DNA of 64,000 nucleotides from Apiospora phragmitis. Taxonomy: Eukaryota > Ascomycota > Sordariomycetes > Amphisphaeriales > Apiosporaceae. Below the pieces are notes generated by a model. It ran no database searches, was not told the origin of the DNA, and saw only the letters and a program-made list of their open reading frames with translations. The stretch covers positions 124,001 to 188,000 of the forward strand of contig JAQQWL010000011.1 of the NCBI GenBank assembly GCA_038363925.1, written 5' to 3'. This document shows, piece after piece, positions 40,015 to 51,648 of this stretch. How positions within the stretch are numbered: position 1 is the stretch's first letter; each line of letters opens with the position of its first letter. The translations under genes were made by a program, and so were the position numbers.

Positions 40015-40352
40015 GAGTGTCGACATGTTACCAGACAGGCCGAACTGGCTATCCTTGACCCGACAATATTCCCTGGTATCGTGGTGGACATGTGTTCCGC
40101 CATCTGGGATTCCACTATTGATTGTACCCTGCCTCGGCTTCCCGGCATCTCTATTGGATGGGCTGATTCAATAGCAGAGCAATCTGAGTCTTCCTCCCGC
40201 TCTGCATATGTCTGCAGGTCATATGATACTATGCACGCAGACATGGCGGCACGCGCCTTGAAGGATGAGACACCTACTGCTGTTTGTTTTGCGCCACAAC
40301 CCGTCAAACCAGCATCATCAGAGTTTCTATCGCATGGATATGGGATGGTCTA
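40015..40352 (+). CDS. Probable coding exon, unknown protein
   Basis: A non-ATG frame reads RQAELAILDPTIFPGIVVD, then continues to HADMAARALKDETP and ends at a TAG at 40350-40352. Balanced composition and the lack of low complexity look like real protein. A plausible acceptor (GAAAG) precedes it, so it may be an internal or last exon. I do not recognise the family. The reverse strand also has a frame, which appears to be a shadow. Confidence 0.4.
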
Positions 40353-41034
40353 GACCGGTTTCCCACATACATGCAGATGTCATTTCGACTAATCTCTGAA
40401 CCTCTTCTAGCACATCAAGATCTTCGATCGGATGATGTACTGATGTCTCTAGGGAACCAGCCCAGTCTCAGTGCGTACTGATCTACCAAAGAAGCTGGAT
40501 ACAAGACACAACTTGCACAATCCAAGGTCTCACAACAAGTCAAGGTTCGTTGACGCGCCGATCCAAGGGCTTTCCATGCATAAGAAGCTCTGCTGGGGTG
40601 CGGTTCTCCCGTCTTCACTCGGCACTCATGATGGGCATGCATCGATCTCAGCACTTGCCAACAGGTTGCCTACTTGGGTTGGCTGCACCCTCAGCCCGTG
40701 GGCTCCGCGCTACTCGATGCGCTACGCCTCCGACGCAACCACAAAGGCAGGCGCCATGTCGCCGGATAGATGCTCCGGGAGACCAAACGACCTCATGTGA
40801 AAATAAGCATCGTCCGGAATAGATTGCTCGAGTTCCTATTTAGTAGCCTTACGCCATCGACGCGTTTTCAACGGCAAGATCCATTGAACCTGGCAAACAC
40901 GACCTAGATCATTTTCACGCTTCGCCCGCGCGATGTTCACTGGAGAAGAAGGCTACATCATATAGATGACAAATTGGACCATAGGGCTTTGGGGACCAAA
41001 ATATCAGCTTCTACCAAACCACTGAGGGCAGGAT

Positions 41035-41736
41035 ATGTGTGTGATCCAGCTTCCCCCCCGGTCACGGATGAATATTGAGGTTTCCGACGGTTCCATGCCG
41101 CCTGTATTGCTTCTTTCCTTTTCGTCTGAAAGCCAGAGTGTCATTTCTCTAGCAACACCCGGTCTTGAGCGGCCCGTTCAAGAGATGAAATCTCCACTAA
41201 GGATCGTTCCATCGTGTTCGATGTGCTGTGGATCTCGTTGCCGGCATTTGAAGAAGGAAGAAAAAGAAGGCAAAAAGCAAACATAGCTGGAGTCACCGAC
41301 CCTCCTTAGGCAAGACGGCCGAGAAGTGTAGCTTACCCGGCATGTCTTAGACGCATGCCAGGCGGACGGGACTACCATCTGTCTCAACAAGGCGTGGCGG
41401 GTTACCGACTTTCAGCACGCATGTGGCCAGATGTGCATGTTGGTTACCATGTCAGGCAGCCAGCTCATCAACATGGCAATGCTGTTTTCCAATCGGAAGT
41501 TTCCAACGGAGAATGTCCCGGACGTCATACAAAGCATGGGTTCAGATACATGCACGCATGATGATCAGGGACTAAAAGTAACCAAGTACTTTTCGAGCCC
41601 GATGGATCCATGCGCGGAATATATGTTTCCAGACGATGTCGACGTCAAACTGCGTGTCTTTTTGGAGTGTTTGCGGATCACTAATCGTCACGAACACCAC
41701 CATCTCACCATGTACCGTGCCAAGCTTGGTCTGTAG
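41035..41736 (+). CDS. Probable unknown gene, two exons suggested
   Basis: The upstream part reads IEVSDGSMPPVLLLSFSSE. A downstream frame, open from about 41350 to TAG 41734-41736, reads DACQADGTTICLNKAWRVTD, then TENVPDVIQSMGSD and MFPDDVDVKLRVFLECLRIT. Both look like soluble protein. A splice between about 41215 and 41345 would join them, but I cannot fix it. It could form one gene with the exon at 40.0-40.35 kb. I cannot name the family. Confidence 0.4.
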
Positions 41737-42809
41737 GGCTAGGCTAGAGCAGGGACCCCTGCTAAGGGAATTAAGGAAGGGAGAGAGGGTGGGTGGGGAC
41801 CCTTGTCTCCCTCCACCACGAACGACCTGTCGGATAGATGGAGTGGCCACTGCAACTGTATGTCACACCTTTAGCCCTGGTCTGACATACCCATGCGCAG
41901 TACCGTACCCGCAGTCCCTGGATCTTGGGTTAGCGGCAGCGATCCTAGAACCGATGCTAGATCTGGTCCCATCTAGAACCGACTTTGGCGCATCCACAAT
42001 AAGCCATCAGCACGAGCGGTGACGGCCACGGCGCAACACAGACCCTTTCCAACAGATTAGCAACAATGGTTCTTAAACTTGTCGTCACGCATCCGACCTT
42101 GCCTCACGTTGACCCTTGGGGGAGGAAGAGCAAGCAGGGTTCTACCGGTGGCTTATCGAGCATAGTCCGGGCTGAAGAAAGACAGACACCCTTCGCGCCG
42201 TCTATTAGGACAGGGTATCCTTCTACTACTACATTCCTGACGTGCACCCAACTACAGCCCACGTCTACAACCACCCATTTTCCCCCTCTCGACTGCATCC
42301 GTCGAGTTTGCGTCTGTTTGGCAACAACTGGCGCTTTGCTGGTTAGTGGAAAAGCCATCTGCAAGCAATCTTTAATGAGGAGAACGCCTCATGTCTCGTA
42401 TCCAACGATTGCTTCAACAATCTTGATCCTCCGCCACCGGGGATACCTTCCATCAGGTTATTGGCTCCCAAGGAGAGGTGGGCGACAAGAAGGAGCCAGT
42501 CGCTTGGAAGCCTGAAAGCAAACCCATTCCTCGAGGGACAGACCCTGGACAAGGGGGAAGACGCAAACCAGATCGTATCCCGTGGAACCAACCTTGAATA
42601 GAGGCAGCGACCTATATTAAGGTCTTGGTCGCAGGACTGACCTGAGTGATCATGCTAGCAGAGCATTACCATTATCTCATCTGTCCAGAGCTAGCTCAGA
42701 CATCACCATCGCCATCACCATCACCACTACCGCCGTGTTTATCACTCCCAACACCATTCTCCATACAACAACCCCTAACACCAGCTTTCCGACCAGTCCA
42801 GGATACATC
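41737..42809. other. Intergenic upstream of velvet gene
   Basis: No convincing gene. Just before the velvet start there is a CCATCA-type run (about 42704-42730) and a C/A-rich leader, consistent with promoter and 5' UTR. Confidence 0.45.
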
Positions 42810-43486
42810 ATGTCGCAAGAAGGCCCCGGCCAAGTTCCAAACCAGAAGATGCGCATCGAGGTGCAGCCGCCAGGTCATGTAGGAGTCAACCAAACCTTAT
42901 ATCCGCCGGTAGTCATAAGCATCCCCCACGACGTGAAATGCAACATGGTCTACGCCTATCTCAAACTCCCGTCTGGTAACTTCGCCGCCGCAACACTGTC
43001 GGGCATGTCGGAGTCCGGGGTACCCTATGCGATGACCCCGAGCAGCGGTGGAGGCGGCGGCTCTAGTTCGTCGTCCTCCAGCCACCCCCGAAAGTATTCC
43101 GTCTTCCCCTGCCTGTCGATCGAGCACGCCGGTAAATACAGGATCTTTGTGACAGCGATCAAGGTCCACAAGGACCACTGGGAAACGAAAGCCTATGCCA
43201 CTAGTGATGAGTTCCAGGTATACAGTGATGCAGTGGACGACGTGACAGGTTGTGAGTTTTCTTCATGTTCCACTTCTACATGGTCTTGATTTCCCCATTT
43301 TTCTTCTCGGTCCCATTTGCGCCACGGGAATGTGCTTTTCCATTCCTATATTCATAAATAAGCCGAGGCATGAACCGCTAACACGACAACCGCGAAACAG
43401 CTCCCAAGGAGGAAACACTCCTGGAAAATCTACATCTGCAGGGATTTTGGAGAAGAGCAGGTGATCCAGATCCAACTCAAACTTAG
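42810..43486 (+). CDS. Small velvet-domain protein
   Basis: Velvet proteins are NF-kappaB-like fungal DNA-binding regulators coupling development to secondary metabolism. This one is 175 residues with one intron (43252-43400, donor GTGAGT, branch-like CTAAC, acceptor CAG). The domain fills almost the whole protein: MRIEVQPPGHVGVNQTLYPP matches the first strand of the fold. A Gly/Ser-rich loop (about residues 88-104) replaces the variable insertion. FPCLSIEHAGKYRIFV matches the FPxLSIxxxGxYRL core, and TLLENLHLQGFWRRAG the domain end. It lacks the long disordered tails and extra regions of VeA, VelB, VosA or VelC. An in-frame ATG at 42735 could extend it by 25 residues, but that stretch looks like leader. 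The reading frame is intact. It may be a divergent fifth-type velvet protein. Confidence 0.75.
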
Positions 43487-46400
43487 AAAGGGAGTTGTTC
43501 GGCCAGACTGGTCGTTGGGCCAAGTGGCGCGGGATGAGGGAGAACTGTTCGTCGTTTCCCCCCTTGGTGTCTCTTCACTTTCTCTGTTGGACATAGATGG
43601 TTCATATCCCACCTTACTTGCTCCTTACTCATTCCGGAAAATTGGTGGTTTTCTACAGGTGTTTGGTTTTGGTTACTACGCTGCGGTGCTGGACTATGGA
43701 TATACACCATGATAGAGGGATTACTGTTGTCGAGTAGCTTCCCCGCCGGAAGCGCACATTCTCCCTAGATCTTTGGATTAACAATAGTCACAATGCCAAA
43801 CTTGGTCAGCCCATCGACTTTCCTTTGACGGTTATTGCGTAGTCTGTTGAGATGTTGGAACAAGAAGATCGACAGGGTCCGCTCTCAGCATTACGTGGGT
43901 GTCTCTCTGCCATTCTCAAGACCATCATCATACTACTGGGAAAGCCAGGAAAGATGACGATGTCATGGGCCCAGAATCGGCGAGCTTGACTGTTTGCGGA
44001 ACATTCGCCAGGGCTGGCCGGGCAGGGGTTGGATCGTAGGGTGGTAACCATGGCACACGCGCAACGATGCAGGGTTTTCCGGACAACCGAAACCAACCCT
44101 GTCAGCCGCCACCACGCCATTTGGGGCCGTGAATGAAAATGTTGGAAATCATCCCTTGCAGGACTCGAGGAATGTTTACTGTACGTATGGGCTGGGGTGT
44201 TTAAAAATAAGCACGCGGCGCAGAACCGAGATCGGATGACACCATGCCACACCGGGGGCAATAGGGGCAAGATGCAAGTCTTAGACCCCCAAGTCTCCTT
44301 CACGTCTACCCTTACTTCTTTCTCGGTCGGTAGTACTGCATCGTCCCAGCCTCACTGGTGTGAAACGCCATGCTGTCGACGGACGAGTCCGGATCTCCTG
44401 CCCTTGCTTAGGGCCATGTAAGGGTCTGTCTGTGTGTGCATGGTATTACAAATGGACGGTGATAATGATGAAAAGGGATACATACGTAGGATCATGAGGT
44501 AAAATTACGGCCGGAGATGTTGGAAATGCTACCGTACCATCTGAACCTAAGGCATGCCGAGGATCGACAACAAGAAGAAGCATGGGGTCTCTAGGTGCGT
44601 TCCTATTCGGGTATGCATGACGAGCCACGGAAAACGGCAAACGGTAAACGGTGGGGTCCAGACCATTGGGAGGCTCTCGGCGGGGCGCGTCGCTTACGGT
44701 GGCAGCCAGCCTTACTTATTACCGACTGCCCGGGCCTTTAACGTCCCCTCGGGATCTTTAGATATTTTTTGGAAACGGAGGACGACATCGCAAATGCCAA
44801 AACGGGCCAATTGGAGAATTACGGTGGCATGTCTTGCTTGGACAGGCTGATTCAGGATAAGCTTCTTTATGCCATTTCATGCATTAATGCCCGACTCTGT
44901 TTACTGCCTAAGACGGCATCCTTGATGACATAGCTTGTACTACTGGACAATGAGACTGAAACTGATGAATACCATTCTGTACGGTATTATTTTGCTTTCA
45001 GATCTTGCCTGGTGACGACAGACTAGAAACATCGTGTACGTGTGCTTATTTACTTAACCGCATTGCGTGGAATTAAGAAACAAAAAAGTTGTCAAGCCGA
45101 TTGTGACAAGCTTACTGGGATCTCAGGATCTCAGGATCTCGCATCCGCATCTCGCATGCCGTGAAACGTGCGAATCGGTGGCATGTCATACTTGTGGTGG
45201 CTTGGTGTCTGTATCTGGTTTTGCCAGATGCACGCTCTTGTGCTGCCGCTTGGCGATCTGGTGGCTCTGTCACCCTCTGTTTTTTCTTTTCTTTTTTTTC
45301 AGCTACCCCTGTAAGGTCGTACTGCACAATAAGAAAGATCAAGATTAGGCAACGATCCGCGCGCCCCGGTGGCTCGACACTTACGCAGCCCCGACGGTAG
45401 ACAGGCGGCCTTGAAACAGCCCACCACCCCCCGGTCCAAGTAGTATTAAGCATGGTTCGTTCCGAGCACGGGGGGCAGAAGCCGTCGGGGAATTTATCGT
45501 CCCGAGTAGTGTGCCCATCATACATACTGCAGGATCTCGTTTCTGCCAACAGAAGAAAGTATGTCCCCACTAGATAGATAGAGCTAAGGTGATCGGAGAA
45601 AAAGAGAAGCGACCCAATCGTCAGTCGCATCATCATTCCTGACGCAGATATCACCATACATTATTTATTTACTTGGGGGTATTATCGGTTCGGGTAGAGG
45701 TCTTTTACGTAAAGAACCGCCCGCCGTGCCGCTCACAGGTTACACAGAATGGGGGTCAGAGATGACCGACTGTCTTACTTAATTCTTCCGCCACAGCGGA
45801 CGCAGCACGGACGCAGGCGTTCCAGAACAGCTCCATGTGGCGCTCCTTAGGTTAGTTAGGGGGGGGGCGTGGGTCCTGCACAGTACTACTTTAGCGTACT
45901 CCGTACAGGGCAGGAGCTCAGACGATGGGCTTTTTGCCCTGGCTCATCATTCCTGACCGACCCAATCGTACGGACGAAACGGGCCAAGAACCGATGGGCC
46001 AATCATCGCCGGTTGGTCTGCTGGGCTTGTGTCCGTGATGCGGCTCTGTCTTGCTCTTTGCTTTTTCTGTTGTTCTTTGGCTTCACTCTCTCTCTCTCTC
46101 TCTCATCAGCAAGATACGTAGACAGCGCAACTCCGTGCAGACCTCAAAGACTGTACCAGCTGTCAACTTTATTTGATGGCTCAGTCTTGGCATGTCATGC
46201 TCGTATACCCTCATGAGTGGCTTGCCCAGCCATCGATCCAGCTTTCCGCCATGTTGCGCGGAAGCACCAGAACCCGCTGTCATCCTATTAGTTACTGGAA
46301 GGACTGCTGCCAGGTTACTGTGTCAAGGGAATGAATATGCAGCCTCGAGATGAGGCCCTGGGCGGTCTCTCTCTGGAGTGAGGCGGCCTGATGAAGGGGA

Positions 46401-47364
46401 GGGGGGCATGATGATAGCCTCATCTTACAAAGTACGTGGTCTGACCACAAAAGGTAGAAAGACCCGATCAGCCCCCTACCAGACCAGTCAGTACGCATGT
46501 CTTGGTTCAATTTCCCGCTCGTGTAGTACCGCCGACTCGTGATCCCCCTATATCCAAATGGCTCCCCAGCCGCGGGCTTTCGGACCCTTTAGTTTCGTGG
46601 TGCTGGCTGGGAACGAGCTGTGCCTATGACCTTGGCAGAACAGGGCGGTCTGGCATTCACCAGCTGGTCCGACGCCGAGCTGAAACATGAGTGCAAGGTA
46701 TGACTCAAGTATGTACTCGAGGCCATGATCCTGAGCATATGATATGTGGCCCTCGAGGTCCACGCTTGTCACGCAGGTGTACAACATAATAGGGGTAGGC
46801 AGGGGAGTAGGAACCGGGTCGGCGGGTTATGCAATGCCACGTTCCCATCGTGCTTCGATCTCGTAAGATGATGACCCATGATGGATCTGGCGAAGAAAAG
46901 AACCGATTGGTCGGGCGCAATCCAGGCGTGCTTGCTTGGGGGGGCTGTCCAGTGTTACATAGAAATAAGACCTTCGGGACGCGGCAATGTTATCTCCGAG
47001 AAAAGGGGGCTCATAATCCCCGACATGGGAGATGAGCAATATGTCTTCCCCATGTCCCTACCGAGGCGTACCTAACGAGTATATATTAATAAATCGGTAT
47101 ATAAGAACTATTGGTATACATTTCCATATGAAAATGAGAAGATTCTCTACTACCCCTAAAAAGGCCCCTGGGAGGAAATGAGGCTGACAGATTCGATAAA
47201 GCTCACTATATCAAGAATGAAGCTCGTTTAAAACATCCTTAAGCGTAATAATGTAATAATGCATTTTAGATACACAGTGGATTTTAGAGATAATTAGAGA
47301 ACACAGTACTTTGTTTATTATCAGATAACTATTAACAATGTCATAATACTCCTAACCCAACGAG
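43487..47364. other. Intergenic, no gene recognised
   Basis: Both strands show only short frames without motifs. A CT microsatellite lies at about 46086-46104, and an AT-rich patch (about 47070-47340) directly precedes the 3' end of the MpaB-like gene. Confidence 0.4.
46086..46104. repeat. CT microsatellite
   Basis: An uninterrupted CT run of about 19 bases. Confidence 0.85.
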
Positions 47365-47971
47365 CTATGCCTCCTTCCCGACAACGGCGTGATTCTTAGC
47401 CATCCGCCTCCGCATATCCCCCAAGTAGAACCGAACAGGCCACGTCCGCAGCCGCGTCGGCAGCGCCGGATACACCGCCCGCACCGCCCTCTCCAGCACC
47501 CAGTACGTCCGCCGATGCCGCCGATACCCGTAGGCCTCGCGCAGCCTGGGCGGCAGCCACTCGGCCGTGACGACGCGCACGCCCGGCAGAAACAGCCGCA
47601 AGTACCAGGGCGCCCGCCTCAGTGACAAGAGGTCCACGCGGCCACGGCCCGCGCGTGGTCCGTGACGACGAGCCGCTCGCTGACCTCGCGGTCGAAGTAG
47701 CGCCAGAAGTCGGCGCGCGTCGCGGGCCATAGGTCGGGCGGCACTTGTAGGGCGCACGCGAGGACGGTGTATTCACGGTATATAAGCTCGTGCTCGGCGG
47801 CGTCGGCGAGGGCGTGGGGGCCGAAGGCGCGCTCGTAGACGGTGATGGCGGTTCCGTATAGGGTGGCGGCGACCCAGAGCTGCAGTTGCGGGTCCAGGGC
47901 GGGATCTCGTCGAGTTTTTCGTTGGTCGGCGGTTCAGGGGTGGTAGTGACCCCTTTGTGGTTGGACGCCAT
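47365..47971 (-). pseudogene. Truncated MpaB/rubber-oxygenase-like (DUF2236) protein, two frame breaks
   Basis: DUF2236 enzymes are haem-dependent oxygenases of the MpaB / Lcp rubber oxygenase type. After one-base corrections near 47900 and 47645 a 202-residue product results. It has ALDPQLQLWVAATLYGTAI (family AxDPxLxxWVxATL), ALQVPPDLWPATRADFWRYF, ERLVVTDHARAVA, LPPRLREAYG and a basic C-terminal FYLGDMRRRMAKN. These are C-terminal-half hallmarks. The N-terminal half with the conserved HPxV and H-V-G haem-region histidines is not found upstream to 49 kb. The start MASNHKGV is simply the first ATG; HKGV may be a remnant of the H-x-x-V-K-G motif. It is most likely a 5'-truncated gene; a distant unseen first exon is possible. 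Confidence 0.7.
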
Positions 47972-49480
47972 TTTCTTTGAGAATATAAGAGGATGCGGTC
48001 TATCTTCTGGGGGTGAAGAGGATGCTGTCTTGGAATATGAGACGCATTATATGTGTGAGATAACAACCAATTATGCGAAGATGTCTTCTTGTCTTACCAT
48101 ATGAATGCTGCCGGGGCCCAGCATTACTGGCTCTTATCGACGACCCAGTACTTTCTATAGTAAAGTCACCTCGGTTGGGGTTGAGAGAACCGTTCCGAGG
48201 ATGTCAAGTAAATCACTTTTGCCGAAGCTGACTTCAAAACTTGGGTTGTTGAAGCCACTGACTGACTAGCCAGTTGATGCACAAACGTGGTTTCCTAATC
48301 GGGCCCGTCTGTTCGAGCTCAGGTCACATCCCTGCTACGGCACTGCGGAGCTTATAATTACTAGAATCGCGCATGTACTGCATGCTCCCGTAGCGAGAAT
48401 ATCCGCAGGTGTGTCGAGGCCTCGGGAGAAGTTGTCCAGCCCATGGAGGATGGATGCTGCCTCGGTGTCCGAGGCGCTCACTCGAGAAGTGATGTGACTG
48501 TATGCAGCCCCCTCCGACTGTGCATGGCATTGCATGCTTGGAGAGACCAATCATATATCCAGGATGTCGGGATAGTACTCCCCAACCAGCCCTGTAATAA
48601 CCTCCATCGGCTGGGCCAAGTGTGGGTAAGACGTTGGGGTTGGACTGAAGGGTGGCAGCTCAGAAACGCCAACTGGCTCGCTACCACATCCGCCGCTTAG
48701 GCTATATCAAGTCCATGCCTGATGATGTTCCTACGGATACCTTTGGAGTTGGTGTAGGTATCGCGGCAGAGGCACGCGTGGGGAAACCGGGGTAGGGATC
48801 GACAATATTCGTCGCAATATTGATAGTCCCCTCACTTCATTACGACAGAAGCTCTTCATGGTGATGTTGCTCAAATCCAGGCCTCGTGCTGTAAGATCTA
48901 CATGGAGAAGAGGAAATCTACGAGTTTAGCAGGTGCACGTTTTCAGCAATAGGGAGCCACATCTCCCGAGAAAGGTAACACCCCCCCTTTTGAACGCTGA
49001 GGCGGGTGTTGATTGGTGCCACCAGTAATCTTCGATATTGCCTACGATGTCACACTGATTAAGGTTTGGGGTTATGCGCCGAGACGCCTCCTTTACAGCC
49101 CCTTCTTGACCTTGAGGGGCCAAACCAAGGCACAAACTCATTTGCTGGGAGAGTGTAGAAGCTTGTACGGAAGTCTTTATGAAAAGGCCTGTGTATTTCT
49201 CCGATATGTAACAGTCAATCTCCCCCAGATGTGTGCCATGTCGAAGCGCTCACGGCTCATAGCATCACCTAATCAAGCCTCACCTCTGGTAAGGTTTGGC
49301 GGTCTCCTATAGCGCGGCCGTTGACAAAGTGCCATGAGACGCCTCCAAATTTGCCTGAAACAATAGCTGGCCCCTTTTATGGTCTACCCAAGATCCTCCC
49401 CTAAGTAGTGATATCTGGCTGACTGGGAACGACCCAACGCCCGTTCTGATTCTTGGCAACATACACGAAACACCAACACC
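47972..49480. other. Intergenic between divergent genes
   Basis: The shared upstream region of the MpaB-like (-) and DUF3712 (+) genes. No coding sequence resembling the missing MpaB N-terminal half was seen. Confidence 0.45.
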
Positions 49481-51032
49481 ATGTACAACACTCCTGCAGG
49501 CAAGGACCGTGTTGGCGGCATTGGCAAGGCCATGTCAAAGGACAGCTCTCCATACAAGTCGGCAGGTCCTACTATGGTAGCACCTGCGATCACCAGATAC
49601 AGCGAAGATGATGATCCAGATCACCCCGAAAAGGTCTGCGCGGCGCCCCCGAGGGTCGGAAAGAGGACAAAGGTCAAACGCCATTTCGCACGATTCTGGT
49701 ATTGCTACCTGATTGCGGTCATCGTTTTCCTGGCCATTATGCTGCCGGTGCTGTAAGTTTCACTCCGTGCTGTCAGATCCCAGTCGAAGAGCGATAACCT
49801 TACATGCAACATCCGCAGCTTCCTGAAAATTATCCCCGCCACGGCCCAACGTATAGTAGACGACACGGACTTGCCCATCAAGAACGCGACCCTGAAGGCC
49901 GTGAGCAGCGACCTCATCAAGGTCTCGCTCACCACCTCGCTGAACGTCCCCAAGGGCCTCACCGTGGGCCTGGACGAGTTCAGCCTGTACATGTACAACC
50001 CGGACACCGCGGGCAGCGGGGTCTACCCGTACCTCTCGCTGGACATGAAGGGCCTGAGCCTGTCGGGTGATACCGACATCACCGTCCAGGACCAGATGCT
50101 GCGCGTCTCGAACCACACGGAGCTGGACCGCTGGCTGAATCGGATCTTTGTCGACACGACGACCGAGCTCAGCGTGCGCGGCGACACGACGGCCCACCTC
50201 GGCGCCCTCAAGATGCCCATCCACCTCGCCAAGACGGTGCCGCTCGCCGGGCTGCGGAAGCTCGACGGCATGCGCCTCGACGCCATAAAGCTGGTGCTGC
50301 CGCCGAAGAGGCCGACGGCACAAACATTGTGGGCAACTTCACGCTGCCGAATTGGTCCATCCTGACCATGGACCTCGGCAACATCACGCTGGACATCCTG
50401 GCCGACGAGATCGTGCTGGGTACGGCGACCATCTTCGACGTGTTCCTGCCGCCGGGGAACCACACGCTGCCGTTCCGGGGCCAACTTCACATACCGACGC
50501 TGATGGAGAACTTCGGAGGTCTTCTAAGCAGTCAGGGCGCATCCCTGACAAAGGGCCAGCTGATGCTCGGGGTCAGGGGCAACTGTACCGAGGTCGACGG
50601 GCAGCGCATCAGCTACCTGGAGAACGTGTTGAATAACCTGGTTATTATGACTGACGTGCCGGTCGCGCAGGTCCTCGGAGATCTCGCCGACAGCGTCGCG
50701 GGCCGCAACGCGTCCGTCTCGCTCGATGGGCTGCTGGGGCTGGCCGGGGACGTGCTCGGGCAGGGGCTGCAGAGCTCGTTGGACAAGCTGCTGACGGGGC
50801 TGAATATTTCGACGGCGGCGCCGGCGCCCTTGTCTTCTACTAGCCCCGGGCAGGGAGCTCGGGTGGTGGTGGGGGGTTGCTTGGTTCAGGGGGGCTTGGG
50901 GGGTTCATTGACAAGTTGAACATCCCGGGGATATTGAATGACACGCTGGAGGAGCTGCAGCATAACGATCCCTTGAACGGTTTGTTTGGACAGAATAACG
51001 ATCCCTTGGCTGGTCTGTCTGGATTGTTGTAA
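49481..51032 (+). CDS. DUF3712 single-pass membrane protein, two frame breaks
   Basis: Fungal DUF3712 proteins have a short cytosolic N-terminus, one transmembrane helix and a large lumenal or extracellular beta-rich part related to LEA14/Tag1-type repeats; yeast Tag1 is a vacuolar member. Here residues 1-65 are charged, WYCYLIAVIVFLAIMLPVL is the helix near residues 73-91, and the soluble part follows (KNATLKAV, VGLDEFSLYMYNP, GNFTLPNWSI, MDLGNITLDILADEIVLG). N-glycosylation sequons NAT, NHT, NFT, NIT and NCT fit a lumenal location. One intron: 49753-49818. The frame breaks near 50310 (CCGAAG, probably CCGGAAG) and near 50858 (CAGGGAGC). One base restored at each gives 495 residues ending in a Gly-rich linker and a tail to TAA at 51030. 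Confidence 0.8.
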
Positions 51033-51167
51033 ATTGAGATTCTTTGGTGGGACTACTACTAGGCATGCTGGAGTTTAGTTTATATATTATTATAGAACGG
51101 AACGCCATAACATTATTAGCAGGCTACGGTAAACCGAACAGCGCTCGGCTCGACTACTTATGTTAGT

Positions 51168-51410
51168 ATGGCCTCCTCTACGTTAGTCTCTTTCGACTTC
51201 ACCGAATTCGAAGATATTGACACGGCCTTGCCTCGATGCGCTGTTGGGAGTCGAGGGTTATCGATAATCGACTCGTACCTAGTCCCGCTTCGGAGACTTG
51301 TAGAGAAACTTAGTACGACAAGGAAAGCCCTGCGGAATACGGAACGCCTAGCTACGGGCTTCGAGGACCTCGTCGTTATTTTTTTTAAAACCGAGCGATA
51401 TAAAGGATAA
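51168..51410 (+). CDS. Unassigned 80-codon frame at edge of repeat block
   Basis: The frame opens MASSTLVSFDFTEFEDID and ends where AT-rich sequence begins. It is acidic then basic, with no recognised domain. CpG is kept and TpA is not dominant, so it is less mutated than the neighbouring repeat. It may be the start of a transposon gene or chance. Confidence 0.25.
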   Translation: MASSTLVSFDFTEFEDIDTALPRCAVGSRGLSIIDSYLVPLRRLVEKLSTTRKALRNTERLATGFEDLVVIFFKTERYKG

Positions 51411-51533
51411 GATACTTTATAAAGATATTATTACTAATAGGGGGACTCTTATCCTAGGGCTTTAAAACTATTAAATTAAATATTACGATTTATATTCTAA
51501 GGTTAGAAATATATCGATAATATTATTATCGTA

Positions 51534-51608
51534 GAAATCCGACCGTTTCGGAGTAATAAGATACGATAAGCGAAATGTTACAGTGCGTTTAGACTAACCA
51601 CTGCGCCA
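51534..51608 (-). repeat. tRNA-like pol III box pair, possible SINE head
   Basis: On the minus strand TGGCGCAGTGG (51598-51608) matches the A-box consensus. GGTCGGATTTC (51534-51544), 53 nt further on, resembles a B-box with C-to-T damage. The sequence between cannot fold as a tRNA, so a tRNA-derived SINE or pseudogene is the best guess. Confidence 0.3.
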
Positions 51609-51622
51609 CAAAGCAAAAGCTT

Positions 51623-51648
51623 CAGAAATGACTAGACGGTCATTTCTG
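51623..51648. repeat. Perfect 10-bp inverted repeat hairpin
   Basis: CAGAAATGAC and GTCATTTCTG flank a 6-nt loop. It lies 15 bp from the A-box-like site and may belong to the same repeat. Confidence 0.6.

Noticed and set aside
42066..42515. 149-codon plus-strand open frame upstream of the velvet gene
   Set aside because: Sequence is low in hydrophobic core patterns and has no motif; overlaps likely promoter.
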